Of a stretch of 64,000 bases of DNA, positions 45,391 to 56,451 are shown one piece after another; within the stretch, counting starts at the first letter, position 1; each line of letters starts with the position of its first letter. The notes under the pieces are model-generated. The model saw only the letters and a list, made by a program, of their open reading frames with translations, ran no database searches and was not told where the DNA came from. This DNA comes from Neocallimastix lanati (nom. inval.). Taxonomy: Eukaryota > Neocallimastigomycota > Neocallimastigomycetes > Neocallimastigales > Neocallimastigaceae. Position numbers and translations under genes: made by a program. The stretch lies in contig JACVTC010000010.1 in assembly GCA_016946835.1 (NCBI GenBank), positions 623,501 through 687,500 of the forward strand. The letters are read 5' to 3'.

Positions 45391-46013
45391 TGTAAAGATT
45401 TAATAAATCTTTAATACATTAAATAGCTTAATTTTTCGTACAATTAATTTATTTAATGTATATGAATTATTTTTTTAATATAAAATTTATTGAAATAAAA
45501 TTTAATTATTTTTTTAATTGAAAATATTTTTTAATTAGTTTAGTTAATTTAGTTTAGTTTTAAATAGTTAAATATTAATTTAGGAATAATCTTAAATAGT
45601 TAATATTTATAAAAATAGTTTTTCAATATTAAATATATAATTAAAATTATTATAAGTATTAAAATAATAAATAAAATAAAGAGTTTAAAAAATTAATTTT
45701 AGTTTTAGTAAATTAATAAATAATAAAAAATTATTAATTAAAAAATCTTTTGTTTATAAATAAATAGTTTTATATATATTATTAAATAACATTATATATT
45801 AATATTGTAATAAGAAAAAATATAAATACATGTAATTTTTCTTAATTTAATCGATGTATTAGTTATTAACTATTTTACAGTTAATAACATAAAAGAAGTT
45901 TATAATTAATAAAAGAATTTATTAATAAAAGAAATTACTTTAATTTTATTTGTTTAAATTGTAGTGTTTTTTTTATTGTTATAATCTGTTTTTTTATTGA
46001 CGGATTCATTACA
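45391..46013 (+). repeat. E5 3' LTR
   Basis: It follows AAAGGGCGAGAT and ends CATTACA at the right CTATT duplication. Confidence 0.93.
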
Positions 46014-47353
46014 CTATTGTCAACTTTCTTTTCGTAGAATACTTCGAATGGGATTTTGTTATTATTTCCATGATGCGGCACCCTATTATGCACATAATTA
46101 GCTGTCTTTAAAGCATCTTCCCAAAATCTTCTACATAATTGACTATCTATTAACATTGCGGTAGCAATTTGGATAAGTACTCCGTTTAGTCTTTCTGCTC
46201 TACCGTTTTGTTGAGGATTTCCTGGTACAGTGAATTGTTGCATGATTCCGTATTTGTTGCATATTTCTTTAAAATTATTTGAAGTGAATTCTGTTCCATT
46301 ATCACTTCTTAAATATATTATATTTGAATTTGTTTTATTTTTAATTTTGATATACCATGTTTCAAATACTTGGTATACTTCCGACTTCTTCTTTACTGTA
46401 AGGACCCAACCATATCTACTATAATCATCTAAAATAGTTACGAAATAGCAGTTGCCATAAATTGATGGTGGTGCCGGTCCAACAAGATCTATATGTACTA
46501 ATTCAAGAATTTTTCTTGAATTATTCTGCGCTTTACCATATGGTTCATTCTTCATTTTTGCTTGCATACAGATCTCACATTTATCTATTTTGTTTCCATA
46601 GGTCAGGTGCCCAATTCTTCGATGCCATAGAATATCATTTCCTTTAGTGTTGACGTTATTGCATAGTATATTATTACTTTTAATACATACTTCAAAAACA
46701 TCATTACCACTAGCTTTAATTTTTGAAATTGTATTAAAATACTTATCTAGGATATACGCATATACGTCATCGTATTCCTTTATAAAAACTATTACATATT
46801 CATCCCTTGCTAGTTTACTAATCGAAATTAAATTTCTTTTAATATCCGGAACATATAATACTTCTTTTAGCTTTAATAATTCTTTGTTCATATTTCCTTG
46901 TATCTCTCCAATGTGTGTTGAGTTGGTTGTATTCCCATTTGCATAATTTATTTTTTCCACGTTTTCCTCTTCATTCATTAGTATATTTTTGTTTTGAGTC
47001 ATATGATTAGATGCACCTGAATCTAGAGTCCACCAACTACATTCTACATAATTTTTAGTTACGTTATTATTAAATACATTATTGCATTGTTTTGTATTGC
47101 CACTACATGGATTTTCAAAAGAAGTGTTATAATCCAGAACAAATAAATCATTAAGATTTAATTTATCATTGTCTGTTTCTGTTATTGTCATATTGGCCTG
47201 TTTTTTGTTTACCTTGCCTCCCTTGTTTCTTGGCGAATTCTTGTGACATCTTCTTTTTAATCTTGCAATCTCTTTCAAAATGACCAAATCTATGGCAAAA
47301 GAAACATTCAATGTTAGAATTAGTTTTTCTACCTTCTCCATTACCTTTTTCAT
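46014..47353 (-). pseudogene. pol: E6 pol, protease and integrase core, truncated by E5
   Basis: Minus strand. The frame overlaps the end of gag and lies +1 to it, so a +1 shift or equivalent would be needed. Protease has WTLDSGASNHMT. GAG-pre-integrase has VLYVPDIKRNLISISKLA and the zinc finger HRRIGHLTYG...CEICMQAK. The integrase triad is visible in HIDLVGP, LRSDNGTEFTS and QQNGRAERLN. The gene is cut at YEKKVDN by the E5 insertion; the residues that extend the frame further left come from the E5 LTR. Confidence 0.9.
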
Positions 47354-48191
47354 AATTTCTTTTTGGATATCTTCTAAAGTCTTGATTTACTCCTTTTCCT
47401 TTTCCTTGGCTTTGGGTCGTAGTGCTGAATACATGTTGTATTCCTATCATCTTTCCTTTTTTCTTTTCTTCGACTTTCTTGAGTCGTTCTACAAGCCCTA
47501 ATGTATATTCTTTACAGCTTTTCCAGTCTTTTTGATCAAAAATATTTACGCTTTGATATTCTTCTGGTAAAGAGTTAAATAATAGTAATTTCTTTTCCTC
47601 ATCTGTAACTACAACATTCATATATTCTATCATATTAATATTCTTACTTAATTTTGTTAAAAATCTTGAAAAGCTTGTTTTGGGGTTGTATCTTAAAGCA
47701 TTAGTTTCATCGATTAGTTGATTTCTCCTAGTCACATCATCTCCAATATGAATTTGTTGTAACGTTTGCCAAATTTGATAACCTGTAAGAGATGGATCTT
47801 GAATATCTTGTTGTGTTTTTGGTCCCAATGTGCTTCTTATTAAACTTTTTAAACTGGTATCTGTTTTTAAATCCTCTTTTGTCACTGATTCTCCAAATTT
47901 CATTTTGTACTCATATAGTGCAATTAAATCATTTGTACTTTCTGTTCCACTAACTATGGGAACTTTTGGAGTATGATCTATATCGACCCATTCTTCGAGA
48001 TCATAGTATTGTAAGATACCTCTCATGAATAGTTGCCAGGTTATGATGTTATTACTGTCTAATTCATATATAACTTTTCCTATTAGGACAGAGGGATCAA
48101 ATCTTTTGATTTGAGGAATATTATTATCCATAGTAGTAATGGTACTAGAAGTAGCATTTTCTGTTGATCGTTTTAAAGTATCTTTACTCAT
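47166..48191 (-). CDS. gag: E6 Gag (Copia type)
   Basis: 341 residues, ATG at 48191, about 110 nt inside the 5' LTR. It has the Copia Gag layout: an N-terminal domain with YELDSNNIITWQLF, a UBN2-like central region (DPSLTGYQIWQTLQQIH, RNQLIDETNALRY, LLLFNSLPEEYQSV), a basic linker, and a CCHC zinc knuckle CFFCHRFGHFERDC near residue 291. The frame is intact although pol is not, so this Gag might still be made. It would form the particle shell and bind RNA. Confidence 0.9.
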   Translation of the reverse strand: MSKDTLKRSTENATSSTITTMDNNIPQIKRFDPSVLIGKVIYELDSNNIITWQLFMRGILQYYDLEEWVDIDHTPKVPIVSGTESTNDLIALYEYKMKFGESVTKEDLKTDTSLKSLIRSTLGPKTQQDIQDPSLTGYQIWQTLQQIHIGDDVTRRNQLIDETNALRYNPKTSFSRFLTKLSKNINMIEYMNVVVTDEEKKLLLFNSLPEEYQSVNIFDQKDWKSCKEYTLGLVERLKKVEEKKKGKMIGIQHVFSTTTQSQGKGKGVNQDFRRYPKRNYEKGNGEGRKTNSNIECFFCHRFGHFERDCKIKKKMSQEFAKKQGRQGKQKTGQYDNNRNRQ

Positions 48192-48301
48192 TTTGAATTT
48201 TAAATATTTTAATTTTTTTTTTTTATTTACTTATTTAAAAATTGAAATTGAATGATTTTTCAACGAAATAAAATTATAATGAGTCAATGAGACTCTTAAT
48301 C

Positions 48302-48622
48302 TGTTAAAATTTAATTTATTAATATATAAAAATAAAGAAAACAAACACTCGAACGTACAAAACTCAATTAAACAATTGGGTTTATGAAATAATAATTTTA
48401 TTAATAAATATTAAAATAATATATCTACATTAAACAATGTAAATTTTTTTATAAGACTTCAAAAATCAATAAATCAAGAAAAAAAATTTTTTTTTTTTTT
48501 TTTTTTTTTTTTCGGTTTAAAATAAAATATTAATAATTACTAAATAAATACATTTTACATTGATATTTGTACTACATATTATTTATTTATTTTTTAATAT
48601 TAAATGTATTTATTATTTCACA
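48302..48622 (-). repeat. E6 5' LTR
   Basis: 321 bp, TG...CA, ending at the AAACA duplication. It carries about 53 nt absent from the left copy. No TGG-type primer site follows on the minus strand; the adjoining bases are GATTAAGAGTCTC. Confidence 0.88.
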
Positions 48623-48627
48623 AAACA

Positions 48628-49601
48628 AAACGACAACAAATATTCTTTTATCTTTTTTATATTATTTTATTATTTAATTTTTTTGTGTGATAATTATTAT
48701 AATTCTTTTATTAGAATATATAATTTTATAATAAAACTTGCATTCACGAACCACCCGATACAATATAAAATTTATTCGTATCATTTCTAATAAATAACAA
48801 AATTATAAAATTAAAATAAATAATAAATTTTTATTTAACTTAACCCAAAAACTAATTCATTCTAAAAGCGAAATCCATTTTAAAAAAAAAAATTTAATTA
48901 ATAAAAATAAATGAAAATAAAAATAATATTAATTTAATTAATTACCAACTATTTTAATTAAAAACTAAAATAAATTAATAATTAATATTTTCTAAAATTA
49001 CAAATAAACAAAATAATAAACAAATTTAATAAATTGTAAATAATAAATAAACAAATTATGAGCATTTCAAAACTAAAATTAAATAGTTAAATAATCTTTA
49101 AATTATTTTTATTTAAAATAATTAATATTTTATTTATTTTATAACTCAACTTTTATAAACAAATTATAATTAAAACTTATTTATTTTAATACTTTATTTG
49201 TAAATATTTATAAGAATTATTTATTTTATTGTTTATAAAAATTAATAGTTTAAAATCATTGAAAAATATAAAAAACATATAAATATTTTTTATAAATTAT
49301 TCTTTATTATTACTAATTTCAATAAATTATTATATATATTTTATTAGTTTATTTTTAATTGTTAATAATCAAATTATGGTTATTAAAAAGTACAATAAAT
49401 TATTATTAATATTTTAGTTTATTAGTTTATAATAATCAACTTTTATTATTAAAATTTAAATAAATTATCATAAATAATAAATATTTTATTTTATTATTTT
49501 ATTAATTTTAGTAATAATTTTTCTGTTATTAATTTAAATAAAATTAATAATTAAATAAATAAAGATTAATATTAAAATAAAAACAATATTTTTATATTGA
49601 T
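48628..49601. other. AT-rich spacer
   Basis: No gene or motif is recognised. It is probably host or old transposon sequence into which E6 inserted, continuous with 33942-34361. Confidence 0.55.
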
Positions 49602-50084
49602 ATGAAAATTTACAACAAGCAAGAAAAAAAACAAGAAGAATTTGCAAACAAACATCGTATTGAACCTCCAAAATTTAAACCTGGTGATAAAGTGTGGATT
49701 AATAGTTCACTCATAATTCATAATGGAAATAAAAAAATTAAACCTTGAAAACTTGGTCCTTATAAAATCATTATGAAAATTTCTCCCGTTTCATATAAGT
49801 TAGATTTGCCAAAAAACATCAGAATTCATCCTGTAATACATGTTTCTAAACTTGAACCATTTTATGAAGATCATTTTGGAAGAAAGAAAGAACCACCACC
49901 ACCGGTAATTATTGATAACGAAGAAGAATACAAAGTTGAAAAAATTCTCGACAAAAGAAAGCATTATGGCAAAACTCAATATCTTATTAAATGGAAAGGC
50001 TATCCTTTATCTGAACCATCATGGGAAACTGAAGCAAATTTAAATTGCCCTGAACTTTTAAAAGAATTTAACAAAAATAACTAA
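49602..50084 (+). pseudogene. E7: chromovirus remnant, integrase C-terminus and chromodomain
   Basis: A fragment from a third chromovirus lineage. It encodes PPKFKPGDKVWI, a TGA at 49746-49748, LGPYKI, LPKNIRIHPVIHVSKLEPF, and a canonical chromodomain (YKVEKILDKRKHYGKTQYLI, KWKGYPLSEPSWE, then LLKEF). All upstream pol sequence is missing. The chromodomain is closer to the textbook form than those of E4 and E5. Confidence 0.85.
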
Positions 50085-51002
50085 AATCAGAAATTTGAAA
50101 ATGAATCCTTATTTTATTAATATCAAACTTTTATTAATTTATCAATATCAATATTATTAAATATTTAAATATTATTTTATATTATTAAATGCTATTAATA
50201 TTCATGTATTATTATTATATATTTTATTCATGTAACTTTATTGATATCATGTAATTTTATTTTTAAGTTTGTACTATAAAATAGTTAGTTATTAATTTTA
50301 TTTTAGTTTTAATTTTAGTATAAGTTATGCCTAACTGTTAGATTCGTCTGGTATCCGAATTCAGGAGTCGGACCATGTAATGAAGTCTTCAGTTAGTAAA
50401 GTTAGAATTATGGTCCAATGGTTAGTTACCTTGACCATGACCAATTTTCATGGGTTCGATTCACACCTCAACCCATTTTGAAAAAATTAGTTATTTTATT
50501 AATTATTAATAATAAATTCTTGAATATTCTTTCTGTATAAATTATAGAAAGTTAAAGATTCTTTCGGTTCGTAATTCAACCGAAATGAATTTAGAAATTC
50601 TTATTTTAAAATTTATTTTATTATTTTTCTATGAGATTCATTTTCATCAATTAAAATCTATATTCTAGAAATTCTACATCATTAATTATTACAAACATAT
50701 TTCTAAATATTTCTTTAAAATTATTTTTACATTTTAAAACTGTTTTTCCGTTAAAAATATAAATAGTACGAACTTCACGAATGAAAATATTTTTCTTCGT
50801 GCTTTTATTAATAATAATTAACGTATAAGTAATTCGAAATATTACCTTTATTGATTAATATTAATAATTATTTTAAATTTTATAATTAATAAAAAATATT
50901 TTTAATAAAACAAATTATTTATACAGATAGTGTAAACCTATTGAGTTTTCTCCTTTCTGTGTCTCTACACCACGACCCACCGTTACAATAAAAGCACCGT
51001 TA
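50085..51002. other. AT-rich region with possible 3' LTR remnant of E7
   Basis: A TATA-like AATATAAATAGTACG lies near 50757. The stretch ends in CACCGTTACA, which recurs 18 nt later. The order resembles an LTR right half, but no partner copy is present. Confidence 0.35.
50401..50473 (+). tRNA. Degenerate tRNA-like sequence (Asp/Glu type)
   Basis: TATGGTCCAATGGTTAG resembles the D-arm/A box of tRNA-Asp or tRNA-Glu, and GGGTTCGATTC matches the B box. Spacing fits a tRNA of about 72 nt. The acceptor and T stems contain several mismatches and no clean anticodon stem forms, so a decayed tRNA or a SINE head is more likely than a working tRNA. Confidence 0.3.
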
Positions 51003-51308
51003 CATTATTTTTGATTTCATTTGGAAGAGCATTGTGTAAAATTGTGAGTTTTTCTAAATTATTTGGATTTAAATTTGTTTCGTGTAACTATATTGAAAAG
51101 TTCCATAATTTCATTTATGACATCCATAGTGTTATTGATGTCACTTGCCTTAAGTTCACAGAGCCTCTTGTACCATATAGAATGTTCTTCTTCTTCGTCT
51201 CTTTCGTAGAGTTGTTTTAGTTTCTCCATTTTTTTAAACACTTTTTCTCTCCTTGATAAATTTTAAAACTTTATCTGTTACATTAGCGATGATTATAGAG
51301 TTAGCCAT
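51003..51308 (-). pseudogene. E8: Gag-like fragment
   Basis: Minus strand: MANSIIIANVTDKVLKF from 51308, a one-base frameshift, then FKKMEKLKQLYERDEEEEHS, IWYKRLCELKA and DVINEIMELFNIV. A further shift gives NNLEKLTILHNALPNEI. The lysine-rich start and the ALPNE segment look like a Copia-type Gag, but the assignment is weak. The fragment is cut at both ends. Confidence 0.4.
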
Positions 51309-51319
51309 AGCGTCGTTGG

Positions 51320-51359
51320 CAATCGCCTCTTCTATAGTGTTCTATAGAAGAGGCGATTG
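51320..51359. repeat. Perfect 18-bp inverted repeat
   Basis: CAATCGCCTCTTCTATAG (51320-51337), TGTT, then its exact reverse complement (51342-51359). It lies just beyond the start of the E8 Gag-like fragment. This is unusually GC-containing for the region. Confidence 0.95.
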
Positions 51360-54300
51360 AAAGAATCGATATCAGAGCATTTTTTAACCGATTGCGAATA
51401 TTTATATAAAGGAAAATCATCTCAGATAATAGATAATTTAATGTTTTCTATATTATTACCAAATCCTATAATAAAAATAGGTCAATTTTAATGAATTAAT
51501 AATTCTCAATTATATATAAATGCTATAATTGACATATGATTTATTTGAATATTATTTATAAACATTATATTATCATTATTCATTTTAAATTATAAAGTTA
51601 TAACTTTATCAAATTATATTTTATGATTTTTTAATATTAATTTCTCATCATGACTATTTCAATTATTTTGGCCTATAAGTATTCTTTAAAAATTTTATTA
51701 TACAATATTAGATATCTATAGATATCAAAATAATGATTTTTGTAATTATTATTGAATGATTAATTTAAATTATTTAATAATACATTCGGTTTCTTTCTTA
51801 TACTTTTTTTCATCTATATTTATGACATTAAAATTTGGATTTACTTTAGTTTTCTAATTATAGAGAATGAATATAATATAGTCATGCATGCTTATTCTTT
51901 AAATACACTCCTCTATTTCAGTAGATATATATTTTTTCAAATATATGAACTATTAAATAATTCATAAAATCATTGATGATTTTTGGAGTAGTATATATAC
52001 CTGTTTGTTGTAGTTAATTTTTAAATTGTATTTTATCTTTTTGAAGTAGATTTTTACTATTACAGCATCCATTTTTCATCAACTGATGAGTTAGTAATGC
52101 ATTTTTTAAATGTCATTTTCTTTCTTATTAAACTTTATATTCATGAATTTATTATATAAAAATCATTTATATAAATATCTTTAAATTTAAATAAATTTTT
52201 TTTTTACATAATGTAACATAGAAATAAAATTTGCTATTTAGTTATATTTACATAATGTAATTAATTTTTGTATATTTTAATGAATAAATTATTATATAAC
52301 ATATAAATATAATGTAACTTACGGAAAAAAATTATTATGTAATATATATTTTTTAATGTAACATATTATAGAATAGATTTAAATATACAATACTACTCCT
52401 ATTTAGTAATATACAATAAATTATTTTATCATTATTATCTGTTTATTATCCATTATTATTTTATTCTATAAGAAATAACTACATAATATAATTATTTAAA
52501 TCATATAAATGTGTCTTTCCAAAAGATTTTTTCATTAATAGATTAGAACATTTTATTAAGATCTATTGTCATTCCGTTAAATTGTATTCTTAAACTTATT
52601 TATTTAAATCAATAATAAATAGATAGATTCATTTGGTAAATATAAATTCTGATACAAAATAAAATCAGTAATAGACGCGCAAATATTTTTAAATTTTTAA
52701 TTTATTGATTTAATGTTATTCGAATTAACTATACATAATTTAATTTTATTTAATCAAATGATTTATTTAGTATATTAAATTTAAAAAATATAGAAATATA
52801 TAAATAAAACATTAAAAGTTGTCCGAAGTTGTAAACGCTTTATCAAAAAAGAGATATGACATATGATGAAATTTGTCGTATGGTTATTGCTGATTCAGTC
52901 GAAATTATTTTTAGTACTATTGCCTATCAAACCAAGCTAAACGAAAAGAATTAAACTTTTATGATTAGAAAGTTAACAACAACCATGGAACTAATCCAAA
53001 AACTACTTTGTGACTTAAATAATGAAAAAATACCACTTGAAGTTATAAAGAATTTAAAACACAAAATCAGTCTTCAGTTAAATGATGTCTTTTGTTTTAC
53101 AGCTTCATTTGACAATTAATGATATTCCTGTAACGTGAAACGTTTAATGATATTTCCATATAATTTTTTCACCAAATATTGTTTCTGTAGTGGAAATTTC
53201 TTTAATGAAAAATAAATGAATGAAAAATAACATTGGGATATGGTGAAACAAATCATATGGTAGAAGATTTATTAACTAAAAATATTTTAGGACCAAAAAT
53301 GAGAACTTTTTCAGATTTTATTAATAAATAAAATAATTTTTTTTGTAAATATGTAATGCAAATGTAGGGAAAGTCAAGTATTATTATTATCATATGAAGA
53401 TTATGCATAACATATATAATACACCATATAAAGCCTCATTAGTATAACATCATTCTATAAATAATTATTTTTCTGTAATAAATTTTAAATTTTATCTTCC
53501 TTATTGATATCTAAAACAATAAATATATATATTATTAATATATAATAAACGAGATAAGCTCACGGTTCTGTTGTTCTTTTTCCCTTCTAGAGAAGAATTA
53601 TATTAATTAATTTATTTTTTTTTTTTTCATGTTAAAATTTAAGTAAATTAGATTGACAAGAAGTACTAAATAATTAAAATGAAAGATTTTAATTAACTAT
53701 TTAAAATATTTATTATAAAAAATTTTAATATTATTTTATATCAATGATATAAAATATATTACTAATTATTTAAATATGTTGAGAAAATAAATATAAATTA
53801 TTTACATATAAATAAATATATTATAATTAATAATGATCTAAAATATTTTTATATCAAAACATAAATTTATTTTAATCATGTTATTTTATAATACTCTTAT
53901 GATATAAAGCAAATATATGTGTAGCAACATATTTGTATATTTAATAATAATTATTAAATATTAAATTTATATCTTTTTGATAATAATTATTTTATTTTAT
54001 TTTATTATATTTTAATATGTATTATTATAATTATAATAATTATAATACTTTAATTCATATAAAATTTATATAGTTCTGTATATTAGAATATATAATTAAT
54101 ATATTACCTATTTCTTATAAATAGATTAAATTATTTATATTAGAAATACAGGACTCTCATATAAATTTTAAGAATTAGAATTATTATTTTAATTGTACTA
54201 ATATTATAATTTTATTAATAAATTTTACTAAACAACCATTATTTTAAAAACCCACTACTTATAAATTATTACACATAAAAGTCCCTCATATCACTTACTT

Positions 54301-56320
54301 TATCATGTTAATTTCATAATTTACATAAAATGTTTTTATTAATATTGTTTATTTTTATTTATCAATTATGCTTTTGATATATGAACATTTTTAATTATAC
54401 ACTAATTTTATTTTTAAAATATTTTATTTTATGTTCTTTATTAATTAGTAATAAACAAAAAAATATATATCCGTTTGATGTAACACAAATTTTTAAGTTA
54501 ATTATTTTTAAGTAATACAGAATTTTATTTATAATTATTTTCTTTTTTTAATTTATTTTTTTTGTGTTTATTTCAATTTGTTTAATTTCTTTTTTCTTTT
54601 TCTTTTTCTTTTTTCTTTTTTCTTTTTTTAATTTAATTTATTAATTTTTATTACATCATTTATTTAATCATAATATCTATTATTAAATTGTAGTTATCAG
54701 TCATAATTAAAATCATTAAAAATGAAAGATTTTTGATTAATTATATATAAAATATATTATTATTTAATTATCAATAAATTTTTAACTTTGAACTATTGAT
54801 AATTATTAATATTTAATATTATATATAAATTCTCATTTATATATATAATATTTATGTATAATATTTGTGCTAATGAACTTTATACATAAAATTAATTACA
54901 GATAAAATAAAAAAGTTGGTAGCTATAACAATTTTTGTTATTATTTTTTATTATTTTATTTATAAAAGTTTTATAGTAGTTATTTTATTTAATTATTTTT
55001 TTGAATAAATGTTCATTGTTATTTTAATTTTTTTATTATTATTATTGTATATTGTATTGTAAAAATATGTTTAATCATATTGCTTAAAAATAACTTATGA
55101 AAAAATATATATATGACAACATTTTATTATTTTAATTTATTTATGTATCCTAATTTATTATAAATAATTAATTTCTAAATTATTAATTGTAATAAAATCA
55201 TTTCTATATAATAAATAAAATAACATAAATTAATTATTATATTATATTTTTATTAATAATGAAGAAAAAAAATATGAATGGATAAATTTTAATTATTATT
55301 CATTTAAAATTAATTTCAATATAATTTATACTAAATAGGCATTTTGTAATATTAAAATTTTTTTTTCTATAAAATTCTAATAAATAATGTAAGCAACTTT
55401 TTTTTTTATTTAAAATTTCAAATTATTTTGTACTACCATAGATTTTTTTTAAAAAAAATATGGCGTAGGAATTACTATATAAATAATCTTTTTATTTAAA
55501 TTACGGCTCCTATCATAAATTATGATATATAAATAATTTTATTTTTTCTATTAAAATAACATTCAATATATTACAATATATTGAAATATACATATTATTT
55601 TAATTAATTACTTTATATATTGTTTAATATTTTAGTTTTACTATAAAAAAGAATAAAAAAGAAATTTGATTTATTTTATTTATATATTAACAATTATGTA
55701 TTTATTTATATTAATATAATTATTTAAAATAAAAAATTTAATAATAAAAAATAAATAAAATAAAATAAAAAAAAAAAAAAAATTAATATTATAAATTAAT
55801 ATTTAAATTATATTCAAATAAATAATTTAATATATAAAGAACATTAAATAATATAATAATTAATATTATAAGGATATTGTGTGAAATATTATTAATGAAT
55901 ATTAATTTTTATTATATATTTTTATATATAAGAACTTTTTTTTTCTCCAATAAAGTGAAAAAAAAAAAAAAAAAAAAAGAAAAAATATAATGATTAGATA
56001 GTCAGTTTAAAATTACTTTTAAAGTTCAACATAAAAAAAGTAGATTTATAATTAAAGAAAAGATTTATGTATTATTTCAAACAACAATAATAAAAGTCAA
56101 TTATTAATTAATTTTTATTATTATATATATTAATTAAATTATGAAAAATTAAAATTAATAAACTTTAAATATAAAATTAATAATTTAAATTTAAATTGTA
56201 TATATATATATATATTTTTTTTTCTTATATTAAATAATTATTGTAATTAGAAAGATAATCTATATTTTTTGAATATAATACCATTAATTTAATTTATTTT
56301 GACTTATTATTTTTTCAATA
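51360..56320. other. Long AT-rich intergenic region
   Basis: No host gene is recognised. A 32-codon ORF begins at 52856 (MTYDEICRMVIADSV) and a similar-looking stretch follows to about 53110; both may be remnants of an element. A TTTTTC-rich tract lies near 54590-54635. Short AT microsatellites and A runs are scattered, for example at 55960-55978. Confidence 0.6.
53245..53331 (+). pseudogene. Possible Copia RNase H C-terminal remnant
   Basis: It encodes ETNHMVEDLLTKNILGPKM and then RTFSDFINK before a stop, resembling the final residues of Copia pol (an ADxLTK motif then the C-terminus). A purine-rich AGGGAAAG follows about 37 nt later. It is short and uncertain. Confidence 0.35.
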
Positions 56321-56330
56321 TATATATAAA
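56321..56330 (+). promoter_or_regulatory. Candidate TATA element for the CE18 gene
   Basis: TATATATAAA about 120 nt before the ATG at 56452. In sequence this AT-rich the match has little specificity. Confidence 0.3.
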
Positions 56331-56451
56331 CAGTCATAAAAAAGATTACTGAAAAATAAACTAATAACAGTTAAATAATTATCAGAAAAGTTTAGTAAAT
56401 AATAGTTATAATAATAATAATAATCATAAAAATAAATATTGATAATAAAAA

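Larger units (their letters stand above)
39264..46013 (+). mobile_element. E5: chromovirus inserted in E6 integrase
   Basis: 6.75 kb with LTRs of 625 and 623 bp, flanked by perfect CTATT duplications (39259-39263, 46014-46018). Same clade as E4: LTRs start TGTAAAGAT and end TTACA, the primer is internal, gag-pol is a single ORF, and a chromodomain is present. Two stops and one frameshift near the 3' end of pol disable it although the LTRs are almost identical. Confidence 0.94.
34362..48622 (-). mobile_element. E6: Copia-type element (minus strand) with nested insertions
   Basis: LTRs at 34362-34624 and 48302-48622 bracket a minus-strand gag and pol in Copia order (protease, integrase, RT, RNase H). 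AAACA occurs immediately outside both ends (34357-34361, 48623-48627). A polypurine tract (TTAGGGGGAA on the minus strand) adjoins the left LTR, which is therefore the 3' LTR. The integrase gene is interrupted by E5 and by a foreign fragment. Several stops make it inactive. Confidence 0.92.
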
